Shown: piece by piece, positions 23,310 through 34,469 of the stretch
How positions within the stretch are numbered: the stretch's first letter is position 1
How the letters are laid out: every line of letters starts with the position of its first letter
Source: Microthyrium microscopicum
Lineage: Eukaryota > Ascomycota > Dothideomycetes > Microthyriales > Microthyriaceae
Reading direction: 5' to 3'
Assembly (NCBI GenBank): GCA_010405405.1
Contig: MU004232.1
Span: 701,481-765,480 of the forward strand
DNA length: 64,000 nucleotides
Notes under the pieces: generated by a model
Databases searched by the model: none
What the model saw: the letters and a program-made list of their open reading frames with translations, nothing else
What the model was told of the DNA's origin: nothing
Made by a program: the position numbers and the translations under genes

Positions 23310-24977
23310 ATGGCACCAATAGCGCCCAAACCAGCCAAAAGGCCAGCCTCACGATCTCACATACACGGAATCAGCAAGAAAAAGCGCTTGTCCAACAAAA
23401 CTGCCAGCTCTGACAACCCGCCTCTCAAATGGATCTGGACCGGCACCAAAACTCGTGCCGTATATCATCCAGTGACTGCCGGCAAATGGTGGTCCCGGAC
23501 CAAGGAGTATTTTGACAGCATGACCCTCGAGCAAAAAAATAATTGGAGCCACGTTGGACGCATCATGGAGACTGAACTTGGCGAGGAGAGAATCGGCGAT
23601 GATCGTTGCAACTGCTGCTTGGACAAAGACCGTAGATGCTGGGTCTATACTGAGCGTGCTAAACGTGAGATTGCGAACCCGGGCGAAAGATGTGTAGAGT
23701 GCCGGCTGAAGGTTAAGGGAACTGCTTGTAGTTTCATCACGCGATTTGGACCAGGTGGAAAGAAGAAGAAGGGTGTGGAAGCTAATGCTCAGACTGAGAT
23801 TGACGCTGAAGAGAGTCCTGCTGTGGAAGATGTCGACGAGGATGAAACTCCGCAGGTTAGTCCCTCTCGGTTTTTTACCGCAATCAACTCTAATGCGGCG
23901 GCCGCTAAGAGGTTGAGTCTTGCTGCGCTTGATAGCGATTCCTCAGATGTCGAGATATCCAAGATCAACGTCAGCGTTCCGAATATCAGCACCAGCGTCC
24001 CGGGTAACGACTTCGACGATCCGGATGATAGTGTCAACCTTCTTGATGACAACGTCAATATTCCAAATGCCAATGTCCACACCCTGAATCCCACCATCAC
24101 AAATTTCGACGGCTTCAATCTCAACGGCCCAGCAATACCTAATGCTCAAGTCTTAGAAATGGCCCAGGACACCAACGACTATGCGCCAGCTATCATCCTC
24201 AGCTCTGATCCATCTGCCAATGATGGAGTCTATCAAGCCTTCGGAACTGAGAAAAGCCCAGCGAGCCAGTCTGGCATCGGCCCTCCGTCAGCCCCAAGAA
24301 CCGTCAACTCTCCGGACGTGACTCCATCTCGACCGTCCTCATCCGCTTCCAGTACAAGAAAATCCTCAATGCGCACTTCCCGCATCATTTCAAACTACTC
24401 ACTGCGCTCCAAGAGTTTGCATTCCAAGAGTCCGCCTGCTAAGTCACCTCCAGCGCGTTCAAGATTGCTAGACCTAGCTCCTGCTCTGTCAGAGATATCT
24501 GCATCCGAGTCGCCTGATTTCATCGACACCTCTATGCCTTACAATGGTGCATGCGCCGCGCCGTCGCCGCCAGAAGCTATTTCGACTATGAGCAGCGATG
24601 GATCATTTCTCTCCAACATCGACGATGCATCTCTTCCTTCCACTCCTAGTGGATATGATCCCACTTCACCCTCGTATCTCGGCGTAGGCCATCCCTCCCC
24701 AATGACACTTTCTCCGGATCATGACTCTGGATTATCGCACATGCCAACTTCAGCATTCCAGTCAGAAGCACCTATCGGCCAAGGACCCAAACCTGCCAAA
24801 CAACAGTACCCCGGCCGTTGGGCTACTCTCGAAGAATTCCTAGCTTGGCTTAAGAAGCCTATACAGCAAGACCCGCGCTGGTCTAACCATGAGGAGTTCA
24901 TGGCGTATCTCGATAAACCGATTGGACAGCTACCTCGTCTCCCCGATGACTTGCTCCAGCTATTGAATAGTCGTTGA
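23310..24977 (+). CDS. Orphan protein with Zn2Cys6-like CX2CX6C-X17-CX2CX8C motif
   Basis: Intronless, 555 aa, starting at MAPIAPKPAKRPASRS. The first 40 residues are strongly basic and nuclear-localisation-like (KKKRLSNK). A tryptophan-rich stretch follows (KWIWTGTK, GKWWSRTKEYFDSM, NNWSHVGRIM). Then comes a cysteine cluster at about residues 104-150, RCNCCLDKDRRCWVY ... RCVECRLKVKGTACSF, spaced CX2CX6CX17CX2CX8C. This resembles a fungal binuclear zinc cluster with an unusually long central loop. The remaining 380 residues are Ser/Pro/Asp-rich and probably disordered, ending in a short repeat-like pair, ATLEEFLAWLKKPIQQDPRW and NHEEFMAYLDKPIGQLPRL. I believe similar Cys patterns occur in uncharacterised fungal proteins. 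A DNA-binding role is inference only. The upstream in-frame extension is rejected because it is hydrophobic and lies in the CT-rich leader. Confidence 0.75.
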   Translation: MAPIAPKPAKRPASRSHIHGISKKKRLSNKTASSDNPPLKWIWTGTKTRAVYHPVTAGKWWSRTKEYFDSMTLEQKNNWSHVGRIMETELGEERIGDDRCNCCLDKDRRCWVYTERAKREIANPGERCVECRLKVKGTACSFITRFGPGGKKKKGVEANAQTEIDAEESPAVEDVDEDETPQVSPSRFFTAINSNAAAAKRLSLAALDSDSSDVEISKINVSVPNISTSVPGNDFDDPDDSVNLLDDNVNIPNANVHTLNPTITNFDGFNLNGPAIPNAQVLEMAQDTNDYAPAIILSSDPSANDGVYQAFGTEKSPASQSGIGPPSAPRTVNSPDVTPSRPSSSASSTRKSSMRTSRIISNYSLRSKSLHSKSPPAKSPPARSRLLDLAPALSEISASESPDFIDTSMPYNGACAAPSPPEAISTMSSDGSFLSNIDDASLPSTPSGYDPTSPSYLGVGHPSPMTLSPDHDSGLSHMPTSAFQSEAPIGQGPKPAKQQYPGRWATLEEFLAWLKKPIQQDPRWSNHEEFMAYLDKPIGQLPRLPDDLLQLLNSR

Positions 24978-26029
24978 AGGGAGTGGGAATCCTTGGTGAT
25001 AGCTCAGGGGCTTCATGGGCTCATAATACTTTTCTTAGCACGGGTCATCGACTTCACATACATACTAGCACGGGGGCTGTTGGATATGCAGTTTTTTTGG
25101 CAGAATCTCAGAAGATTCTGTCACCCCATCAACCACTTGTCAGATGTCTTGAGGAAGAGATCAACATCGATTCCAGAAGCATCAGTGATTAGTGTCTGCA
25201 GTTCATTCGTCATTTTAGATAACCCAGTCGAGTGAATATAAAGCCTCTTCTTACCCTCTGCTTGAGAAATCGTGATCAATGACTATCACTCGTAGACACC
25301 TCAGCGATATCTCTCCCAAGATCTAGACGAAAGCAAGTCGACAATCCTAACCTTATTGCATTTACCAGTTTTTACATCGGGCAAGTGCTTTACTGCTTGC
25401 AATAATGGCAGATAACCATTCGGGTGGTTGTCCACCTTGTAAAGCAAACTAAGAGGTCTTTAATATATACTGAAACCACCTCAACATCAAAATGCTTCAC
25501 GTTTTCATAACACCTCAACCATAGTCACGCTAGCCCATTCTCTTGCTGCTATACTAATTGAGATATCTAATCTCCTCATGGTCACTTGTAGGCCATCTGA
25601 CCTCGATTGATCCAGTAAGTGTGGACAGTGACACTTTCTATACCAACCGCCTCTTACCTCGCCTATAACACCAATACGACATCAATCAGTTTGAGTTTTG
25701 ATCATTATACTCAGAACCGCTCATTGTAAATCTGTAAAAAAATTGGGCCTCATTATTGCGCTCATCACTTGTGGGTTTTTGATATTCATTCATTCGGCAA
25801 TTGGGCAGTCACAAGTCATCGAAGCAAGTCCTTTTAACTTGATTTCTTCGATTGCTGTTCAAGCTGATCCGTATCATCTTCCTCCTCCTCCTGATCACTG
25901 CCCAAACTTCGCGCTATCAGATTCTTTCAACACACTTTTTCTTCTACACCGCCTCTTAACTTCCCAATCTTCTATACAGTCTCGAGGCCACCACCATCGA
26001 ATCCAACTTCATCCATCACCTCTATAACA
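24978..26029. promoter_or_regulatory. Upstream region of zinc-knuckle gene C
   Basis: No gene seen. TATAAAGCCTCTT at 25237-25249 is identical to the motif upstream of gene B but lies 793 bases from this ATG. It is either a long leader or a duplicated promoter fragment. A CT/CCA-rich stretch immediately precedes the start. Confidence 0.45.
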
Positions 26030-27630
26030 ATGAATCCAGCATTTTCCTCTGCGAATGTGCGCTGCGAAGGATGTGGCCAAGGTAATTACTATATTCATTA
26101 CTTACGAATTTTCTGCTAACTTCACCTCTAGTCGGAGGCCACACAGCAGAATGTACTCGCTGTAAAGCTTGCCACTCCGGTATGTTCAACTCGTGGCCAG
26201 CACGAACATTTGCTAAGTGATATATAGACGCACATACGGAAAACAGTTGCTTCTGGGTGCAGTGTGGAATTCAGGGATATCTACCAACCTCGTCGGCGGG
26301 TCCTTCCAATACAGAGCAAAGCGTCACGATGGTGCGTACATCAGAGGCAGATCAGACTGTAATCGCAGCTCGCCCAGCTTCGCCTAAAATTCCTCCATGG
26401 AGAGATCAGTGGCGAAGAGCAGCTCAAGAGTCTGGCCCTGCCAGCAAGATGTCTGGCATTACTGATGAGCATCAAATGCCAATTGCCAACACCACGAGAC
26501 CCAATCATAGCGCCCTTCAAGCCCTCCTGCGAGCGCAATTGGAGCACAATGATGCTCTAGATCCAATCCCGACAACACACGTTCCTCAAGCTCATGTTGC
26601 CAACCCTCACCAGGATTCATTTCATACCCAAACTCAGACACAAGCCCTGCCAAACCACGACCAGAACGAACGGATCATAAATGAGGCAAGTTATCAACAA
26701 CACCTCGATTACGAAGCACATCGAGCACAGCAAGAGTGGGTTGTTCGCCAAGCAAATCACGCTCAGCAGACCTACTTGGCTCGAGAAATGGAAGCTCAAC
26801 GAGCATATTTTGCCCAACAGGTAAGATATCCCACGACAAAGCATCACGTTTCCTGTCCATATCGGGGGAAAGCAAAAACCAAATGCGATGGGACTTTTGT
26901 GGTTTCACGCTGGCAAGACCAGCTAGTGCTTTCAACCATATTCCTGGACGATATCTGATCATATCAAGACCGTCGTATCTGCCATCGCATTCAATGGCTG
27001 TCATCGAACGCGATGGGTGATGAAATGTTTCTGATTTGATTAAAGAAAGACCGTTTCATTGTGATCAAACTGACCATCTCCAGGCTGCTCCTCCGATGTA
27101 CGGTCCTGCTCCTTACCAAATGCAGCAAATGCAGCAAACCTACCCACCTCCTCCGCTCGGCGTTCCTATCCCATCGGCGTACGGCGCTCCTACCTCTATG
27201 CCGCCCTACCCTCCTGGACCGGCATATTCCCCTCCCGGCCCAAGCTATCCAAACCAACAACCATATCCTCAGCCGTATCCCATGCAACAACCTCCTCCCG
27301 GATTCTACAATCCTCAACCGCAACCGCCCAACATCCACCCCTTCGCGCATCTGGCAAGAACGGAGTGTGCAACCTGTCGCGCGTTCGGGCATATCTACCG
27401 CAACTGCCCAAGGACGCAGTGCTACGGATGCTGGGGCTTCGGTCACATGTCAGAGGATTGTCCGGATCGGGCAACGAACAACATGATTGCGAGAAATGAG
27501 TGTTTCCGGTGCAAGCAAGGTGAGCCTCCATGCAATGTTTTGGGGAAAGAGGAAAGTACTAACCGATGTAGTGGGACATAAGGTTGAAAATTGTCCATTG
27601 AATGGCCAGGATCAGCAGGAGGGTTGGTAG
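26030..27630 (+). CDS. Zinc-knuckle (CCHC) protein C with long Gln/Pro-rich middle
   Basis: Five exons: 26030-26081, 26132-26179, 26228-26820, 27084-27519 and 27572-27630, encoding 395 aa. Knuckles: CEGCGQVGGHTAEC (His shifted by one, total length unchanged), CKACHSDAHTENSC, CATCRAFGHIYRNC, CYGCWGFGHMSEDC and CFRCKQVGHKVENC. Between knuckles 2 and 3 lies a long low-complexity region, first Gln/His-rich with an Ala/Gln coiled segment, then Pro/Tyr/Gln-rich (PPYPPGPAYSPPGPSYP). Introns 1, 2 and 4 (50, 48 and 52 nt) are phase 1 and split knuckles 1, 2 and 5 at the family position. Intron 3 (263 nt, phase 0) lies in the linker and contains CCCATCG repeat cores. Exon 2 is a symmetric 48-nt module running from mid-knuckle to mid-knuckle. 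Probably an RNA- or single-strand-DNA-binding protein; specific role unknown. Confidence 0.86.
26881..27017. repeat. CCCATCG repeat cores inside intron 3 of gene C
   Basis: aaatgcgatggg at 26881-26892, then ccatcgcattcaatggctgtcatcgaacgcgatggg spread over 26982-27017. The copies lie wholly within the 263-nt intron 26821-27083. The spacing of about 100 bases is shorter than in the other arrays. Confidence 0.75.
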
Positions 27631-28060
27631 CGTGGCGATGGAGAAGGATGTTGTTGCTTTGAGAGGGAGTCGATGGAAGTGAAGTGATGTTGAGCGAGCC
27701 AAAAAAGTGCAGAGTAGAGTATGAGAAGGGCATTATTAGAGCAAACATAATCACAAAAGCAAGCTGCACAATATTGATATTTAACCCGTTGATTTCATTA
27801 CCTACAATGCGCTATATTCTGCCGGTCATACCAACATATAACCCATTCCCATATGTTTTCCGGCACCGCAACCCTTCGCGGCATGTCCAGTAACTTTGCA
27901 CCAGCACCGGGGGATAACGCCAGGCTAAAAGCATACGAGATTTTGATTTGGTAACCACGTTACCATGATATCAGCAGGCATGATCAAGCCAAAGCGGGTC
28001 AGAATCAACTCGAGTACACACGGATGGAAATTTGCACGGGCTAGCTCCCGTACTAATGAA
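27631..28060. other. Convergent 3' regions of gene C and mkt1
   Basis: 430 bases between two stop codons. AT-rich stretches around 27740-27800 could hold polyadenylation signals. No gene seen. Confidence 0.4.
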
Positions 28061-30424
28061 CTACCGCACGTCCTTCAACCAAGCATCGGCTTCGTCAAAT
28101 TGCTTGCGGTCCGCAGCTTTGATGAGATTACCAGCCGCTCTAATTCCTGCATACACGGCGTCCCAAAGCTGGAAAGCCTTCTTGAGGTCACCCTCGTAGT
28201 CGACGGCATAGATGAAGACTTGCTCCTTAATGCGCTTCTTAATGGCGGACTTGGTGTCGGGTGCGGATGGATCCTCCTCTACACTGACGGCGTCGAGATA
28301 TGTGTTGACTGCGATACCGAGTGCGCAGGTGTTTTGAAGAACGAAAGGTAAACTGAGAAAGTCGTTAGTAGGCTATACACCAGGGAGTGAAGTCAGGCAT
28401 GGTAGGGATGGCACGTACCCGAGACCGAGATCCTTGTAATCGTTACGCTCGCGCTCTGCGTCGCCGTTGAGCAGTAGTGTAACCAAGCACACTTCGCCCA
28501 GGTCACGGAGGCTGGAGCTAACAGCGGCCGCCATTGAGTGATAGCCAAGATAATTGCGGCTGAGCGGACCAGTATAACCTATTTCCTGGTGTTGTAGACG
28601 GCCGAGACAGGCAATGCGAGAAATGAGGAGGGTGTTGCGCTTGATTTCTTCGCTGCCGCGGTATGGTGCGCCGTGGTATTGCGGATGCATGTTGTTGGCA
28701 TTGAGCAGACCATAGCGAGCGAGCTCAATGGCGATGACGACAGCCTCTTCGAGTTCGGTAATTTTGACTCCGGTGGAGGCTGAAGGAAGGAGAGCAAGAG
28801 CAGCGTGTAGAACCTGGCCCCACTCAGTGAGTGTGTGGTCGCGGTTGATGTAGCCACGGAGCTGCAGAAGGCGCCAGATGCTGTTGAATAGAATTTCATC
28901 CTTGGTTTTGAGAAGACTGTCATTGTTACGCTTAGTTAATGAAGTCTTGGCAAATGAACCGCTGTCCAAGGCCTTGACTGCGATACCCAAGAGACCACTA
29001 CCCTGTATAGAGTTAGTTGTAGTAATGGGCAATGCAAAAGAGTAACATACGATGAACTTGTTCTTCACCGAACCATATACGCTCTCGTGGACATTCCAAT
29101 CTTTCATCAGAGGTCGAGGGTCATCCAGGTCTTTCATACTAATGACCGATGAATTGTACTTGTCGAACCAACTGCGAAATTCTAGGTCCTTGTGTTGATA
29201 GAACCGGGCCAGGGAATATGAGAGAAGTGAAATGGCCGCTGTTCGGACTGGAGTGAGTTGGTTCTGTACGAGATCCTTATATTCTTCGGAATCGCCATTA
29301 TCAATGGGTGGAAATTCAAGAATGTATCCAGAAGTGCGCCAGTTCAAGACTCGCGTGCCGATGACACCTTTGGACATGTAAAAGTATAGCTCTTCTGGCA
29401 GGCGCTGTCCAATAAACTCATGAACATCACCCGGCGCCTGTTCAACGCTAGATGGTTCAACCTTTCCGTCTGCCGTCAATACCACATGATGTTTGATCGC
29501 CAGCTTCGCTCTACGAAAACGATCCACATAGCCCATTTGTACCACCGTAGGCTCATCATTGTAGTGCGTGCACACAGAGTGTCCACTTCGTCCCATACTG
29601 GTCATGATCAACTCATTTGCCTGTTTAATCTTGAATTGGACTGGTTTCGGCTGAAGGGCCAGGTGTGGGAACATTGGAAGAATGGAGTTGCCAGCAAGTA
29701 GACAGGCATCCAGGAAAGCATCGTAAGAGGGTGAGCCTACATCACTCATGCAGGAGCGAACTTTGACCCATGAGAACTCGGCCTTTTTGAAGTCCCAGCT
29801 TGTGATCACCTCAGGCACTTGGAACATGAGTAGTTCTGAGCTGCCCGCAATAGCATCGACTGTTTTGGCCGTGTACAAACATTGGAGCTGTAACGATTAG
29901 TTGTGAGCAATACCTGAGCAGAAACCGTAACCAACCTGAGCTAGAGCTCCATATGGAGCAACCAGGAACTCAACACCTTCTTCACTGAGCACAGTTTGTA
30001 GGAATCGAAACAAGTCCTCCGCTGTGACAGCCTCGGAGTTGCCAAAGGTGATGACCGACTGGGCTGCATCGTTACTATAGTACAGATCCCAGGCGTTCTT
30101 GTTGATTCTTGATGCTTCCTCCGAAGCTTGAAAGGACTTGTCTACAGGCGCAGTTTGCAGACCACTGAAGACAAACAATGGCGTAACGCCATGTTGCTTC
30201 CATACCGCCAAAGTGTTGCAAACGACAGATCGAAGTCCGAATGGAATAGGTCCGAGAGCAGGAATGAGGGATTCTTTGATAGGACGATCGATGTTGGGGA
30301 CTGAATAGCCTTGTAAACGGTTGATGTATTCGGTGGCTTCGATACCAATAACACAACCGTTTAGAGTGTCCAGGGAATCGTACTCGACCAAGTTGGCCGT
30401 CCACTCTTGGAAATCGGTGATCAT
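28061..30424 (-). CDS. mkt1: Mkt1-like post-transcriptional regulator (XPG/FEN1-like nuclease fold)
   Basis: Mkt1 associates with Pbp1 and poly(A)-binding protein and tunes translation or stability of selected mRNAs. Exons 30424-29936, 29887-29051, 29002-28419 and 28352-28061 (introns of 48, 48 and 66 nt) give 733 aa. The N-terminal XPG-like domain shows GCVIGIEATEYINRL, GVTPLFVFSGLQTAP and VEFLVAPYGALAQLQCL. The presumed active-site aspartates of true nucleases are partly replaced, as expected for Mkt1. The middle contains SMGRSGHSVCTHYNDEP. The C-terminal MKT1 domains include GYINRDHTLTEWGQVLHAAL and LPFVLQNTCALGIAVNTYLD. The end WLKDVR is reached in the last exon. Frame intact and length normal. 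Confidence 0.92.
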
Positions 30425-31999
30425 TTTGGGCGATATGACTTTGAGGACAAGGTTTCCGCGTCTGCGTAAAGTGGAGCAACTCGTGGGCGCGGCGTGGGAG
30501 AAGGAGAGCGAAGCGATGCTTGAAGTAAAAGGAAGATACTAGGAGCTGTAAGCTGAGTAGTGAAAGCAGCTCACGATATCAGCATTAATGGGGCAATACC
30601 GTACTTCGGCCACTCAATAAGAGCTCGGAAGCATAATGGTTGGCGAATGGGGAATGTTGCGTTTGAAGCAATTCCTAGCGCTTTTGAGGAGTTGAAGCTT
30701 TGGTAGGCGCCGCCCAAGCTTTTTGCAAGGCTGGAATGCGCACTTCAGGGTCTTCCACTCCACCCCACCCTGCCAAGGTCCCGGGTTGTGCTTGTTCCTC
30801 CTTATCTTAAGATCTTATCAGCTCCATCTCTTCTAACTTCACTCGAATTGTTCTTTCTTCCAACACGCACAACAAGAGTGCAGAGAAGCATAAACGCGTG
30901 TCTTTCGAAATCTAACCTTGGCTATGGCGAGACCACCTCAACTTGTAGGCTTGGTCGCAGCGATAATCCGCATGACTCGATTGCGTCCGCCAGATTGGCG
31001 TTCGCCGCAATGCCCCCATATCGTGAAGGCTGCGATCCGCGGTAAGTGATTCTGGTCGTGGCATCGACTCAAGTCTTATAAGAGAGCGAGAAAGGCCAGG
31101 ATGCGATTGTCTTTGTTCGTGTTATGAGAGCCAGCAAAACGGATTGTGCGGAATGTGTCTCATAGAGGTGAAAGCAGCAATGCCATTTCTTTGTACTTTT
31201 CCTTTGAGGGTCTCATTCAAGTTTCTGATATTGACAATTCTAAGCAAGTCATCTTATCAACACAACAAGCTCTTTGAAGCATTTCATTTTGCTCCTTGAA
31301 CGCTGTTTGCTATGTTCTAAACATGATGAAAGATCTCCAGTGGCATTGGCGTTCTTATCCAAACCGGCCATATCAGTCCTTACACGGCACTTCACGATTT
31401 CCAATATCAAATTGGAAATAGCAGGAGCGTTCAGGACTAGGAACACATTATTGGTTAGTGTATGATTTCTTCCATCTGTCATACTACACTTTGCCTAAGG
31501 CCTCCTGATTCCCTCTTTCAGTAAGTAAGACTACGTGATATATCGTTCTGCTGTCCTCACCTAAGCTTCCCTCCTTCCTGCTAATCTTCTGCTGCCTAGA
31601 GTCGCCTTGACATTCAGTTGCCTAAGGACGCTTTTCTGCTCTCGCAACGTCTTTATAAAAGGCCTCTTTACGCCCCTCCTCCGTCTTCCTTCACTTCTTC
31701 CTCTTTACCTCAAAGCCGCCTTAACAACCTGCTCTCTCCTTTCAGTACGTCTTTTCATCTCCTTGAATTCTCTCGCTAATCAAAGCAGAGTTGGGTTCAA
31801 GGGCCAGATTCCTTCATTGCAGCTCTCAAAACTTCACTCCTCAGCAACTTGAACCTTCAGCATTTCAGCACGTCGACTACCCTTACATTCAGCATCTCAC
31901 AGCCCTTCTTGTAGTGAGTGCCTCATCATTACCAATTTTTACTAAATACGGTGCTAAATCTCGGCCCAGAAAGCAGTCAAGCAAAAATTCTCTGGCATC
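30425..31999. other. Intergenic: mkt1 promoter and long CT-rich leader of the methyltransferase gene
   Basis: About 1.6 kb. An ATG at 30923 opens a 39-codon frame (MARPPQLVGLVAAII...) running to a good donor (GTAAGT) at about 31040. I could not find a convincing partner exon, so it is not called. From 31500 to 31990 the sequence is CT-rich and probably leader. Confidence 0.4.
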
Positions 32000-34090
32000 A
32001 TGACGCGACGAATCGTTATCGACTTGACCGGCTCACCTGAACCCGAGGAAATCACTGACATTGACGGATTGTTTCTGGAAGCTCCTACCACAGATGAGAC
32101 CATCCGTAGAAGCCCGAGTGTTGCGCAGTCAGATGTCTCGGACGAAGAATTTGACTTCGACCAATTCTTACACGACGTAGTCGTAATAGATAATGGCAGT
32201 GATAGTGATTCGGACTTGGAGATCATTAAGACAACGCAGGTTCAGCCTACAACAACCCCAGCTCGACCGGCACCTCGAGCTAGGCAGTTCACTGAGTCGT
32301 TTCTGGATTCTTACACCTCTCAAGGACAGACTATCGCCTTGAATGACACTTTGGAGCTCCAACCACAAGACCACAAGCGAGGCGACATATTGAAGGTCAT
32401 CCAAATAATCCGCAAGAAGAAGGGCGTGTTCCTCCGTGGACAATTGTTTCGCCGTTCCGTCTATCTTCCCGAAGTTAGCCATATGCACATTAACGAAGTG
32501 ACGTTGAAACGAAATATCCAAGACCGAGACACCGAGCATGAAAAAGAGCAGCGATATGACGATGTTCCTGTCTCGCGAGTTCTGATCGATGGCGATGAGC
32601 TACGAAAGCGAGAAGTCATCAAATCCTGCGATGCTTGGCCTGCCCATAATCCCAAGAGCGTTACAACAAAAGGACTCTTTGACAAGGAGTTCCTTAAGCG
32701 TAATGGCCCACTGTTCTGCCGTACCATTTACTCCGCAGTTTGGGAAGATGTTCAGAAGAAGAAAAAGCTGGTAGGGGAAGAGATCCGTCGTGTTCGTCTC
32801 TCTGAATCGCATCCTGCTTACTCCGATTGTCTTCCATCGGAGAGACACGAAACTTTTGATCGTTCCGAGGCCATTCAACATCGAGAAGGAGGAATAACGT
32901 ATGGATCTGGATGCGCCGGTGCCGGTGGCGATGTCACAGGCGCAAAAATGGCGGGCGCCCAAGTCATGTGGGCGTTCGATAAAGACCAGTTGGCAGCAGA
33001 GAGCTTAAGAGCCAACCATGATGGTCTACTTGTCCTTTGTATGGACCAATCCGAAGCGCTCGAAATTGTCCGCCGCTACAAAGTCGACATAATGCACACT
33101 TCTTGGCCATGCCAGGCCTTCTCGCCCGCAAACACGGCCGCCACAACAACTCAAGGTCAGCGAAACAATGAAATCAATTCCGCGCTCATCTTAGCTACGA
33201 AGCATCATTTGCAGGTTATGCAACCTCTTTACCACACTCAGGAAAACACCTTTGGCCTAAAGAGCATAGAGAAGGCCAAGTACTACTTTCGAACTATCAT
33301 TTCTGATATGTTGGACCAAGGCTATAACGTGCAATGGCGAGTTTCTCAATTCACCCATTACGGTCTCGTTAGCTCACGGAAACGCCTCATCACAATTGCC
33401 AGCCTTTATCAAGTCCCCATGCCAGCTTTCCCGTTACCTACGCATGGCCCTGAGGGATCTGGTCTCCAGCCCTACACCACAATGTGGGATGCCTGCGGAC
33501 ATGTCCCCCCAGATGCAACTTACCATAACCAGCTGGGTATGTGCTACTATTACCCAGAGCGGAAAGAACCTTATGATCCAGAGCGAAAACGCTCCATCGG
33601 CTGCTTGACCACGAAGTCTAATCTGCTTGGCCACTGGAATGGCTTTCGTGCTCTCACTCCTCGAGAATGTGCTTGTTGTCAAGAGTTTCCAATAGACTGC
33701 ATATTCAAAGGCAGCAAAACACAAATCGTGAAGCAGATAGGCAATGCCGTGCCTCCCAAAGTCTGGAGCCAGTTCGTCAAGTCTATCATGAAGACTCTGC
33801 AAGATTGGCGTGACGGTAAAATCGACGATGAAGGTCGCCCAATGCCCCGACCCTCCTCCCATCACCAGCAAGAATCCATACTCCTACCTCAACGTCAATC
33901 ACCACCTCCACGACCATCCTCGCGAGCACCGTCAATATCTCTCCCAATACGTAGACCCCAAACCGGCTCGCGAACTTCAAATCACGAACGATCCCCGTCT
34001 CGATCTCGTCAAAGCTCATTTCGAGATCGAGCCTCTCATCATCAACAAACAATCAATCCTCCCTATGCCAGACCCTCGGAATGGATCTAG
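32000..34090 (+). CDS. rid: Masc1/RID-type cytosine-5 DNA methyltransferase
   Basis: Intronless, 696 aa. The family comprises Ascobolus Masc1 (de novo methylation) and Neurospora RID, which is needed for repeat-induced point mutation (RIP) in the sexual cycle. An acidic N-terminus precedes a BAH-like segment (about residues 115-160, GDILKVIQIIRKKKGVFLRG). Methyltransferase motifs in order: I, YGSGCAGAGGDVTGAKMAG (about 300); IV, TSWPCQAFSPANT with catalytic Cys371; VI, ENTFGL in place of the usual ENV (about 415); VIII, YGLVSSRKRLI; X, KQIGNAVPPKV (about 580). ENT instead of ENV and a short target-recognition region fit the Masc1/RID class rather than Dim-2. A Ser/Pro/Arg-rich tail of about 100 residues follows. 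All key residues are present, so it is probably active. It lies tail to tail with zinc-knuckle gene D. Confidence 0.9.
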   Translation: MTRRIVIDLTGSPEPEEITDIDGLFLEAPTTDETIRRSPSVAQSDVSDEEFDFDQFLHDVVVIDNGSDSDSDLEIIKTTQVQPTTTPARPAPRARQFTESFLDSYTSQGQTIALNDTLELQPQDHKRGDILKVIQIIRKKKGVFLRGQLFRRSVYLPEVSHMHINEVTLKRNIQDRDTEHEKEQRYDDVPVSRVLIDGDELRKREVIKSCDAWPAHNPKSVTTKGLFDKEFLKRNGPLFCRTIYSAVWEDVQKKKKLVGEEIRRVRLSESHPAYSDCLPSERHETFDRSEAIQHREGGITYGSGCAGAGGDVTGAKMAGAQVMWAFDKDQLAAESLRANHDGLLVLCMDQSEALEIVRRYKVDIMHTSWPCQAFSPANTAATTTQGQRNNEINSALILATKHHLQVMQPLYHTQENTFGLKSIEKAKYYFRTIISDMLDQGYNVQWRVSQFTHYGLVSSRKRLITIASLYQVPMPAFPLPTHGPEGSGLQPYTTMWDACGHVPPDATYHNQLGMCYYYPERKEPYDPERKRSIGCLTTKSNLLGHWNGFRALTPRECACCQEFPIDCIFKGSKTQIVKQIGNAVPPKVWSQFVKSIMKTLQDWRDGKIDDEGRPMPRPSSHHQQESILLPQRQSPPPRPSSRAPSISLPIRRPQTGSRTSNHERSPSRSRQSSFRDRASHHQQTINPPYARPSEWI

Positions 34091-34469
34091 CTCAACGTTG
34101 AGTTCAAAGAAAGAGTCTTATTATAACATTCGGAAGCATAATAGGAAGGAAGGCAATCAGAGCTTTAGTAATAAAAAGCTTAGCAAAAATGTATAAGTAA
34201 TCAAGGCTAGGAAAGACATAAAGTCTATAAATATTCGAGTTATGTATTTTTATAGGATTGACTAGGAAACATGATAGCAATGCAGACTTAGGTTTCATTT
34301 AGACTTTGCATTTCTCTTTAGTGACTAGCATTTTTGACATGTCAATATAAGTACCTATAATGCATACAGAAATGATGACAACAGTTTGTATTGTAACATG
34401 TATTTTGCTCTATTCCGCGCTCTCAAGTTGTCACTACCTAAGTTTCTTCACTCTCTGAACTCATCATTC
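34091..34469. other. AT-rich convergent 3' region between rid and gene D
   Basis: 379 bases, noticeably AT-rich, containing two AATAAA-like or TATAAG stretches (about 34170-34240). Probably the polyadenylation zones of both genes. Confidence 0.45.

Noticed and set aside
30923-31041. Possible small gene starting MARPPQLVGL with a good donor site
   Set aside because: No convincing second exon or known homologue. Could be a leader exon, but unsupported.
34091-34469. RIP-mutated repeat relic (AT-rich stretch)
   Set aside because: Short, with no recognisable element. It is better explained as the convergent 3' ends of rid and gene D.
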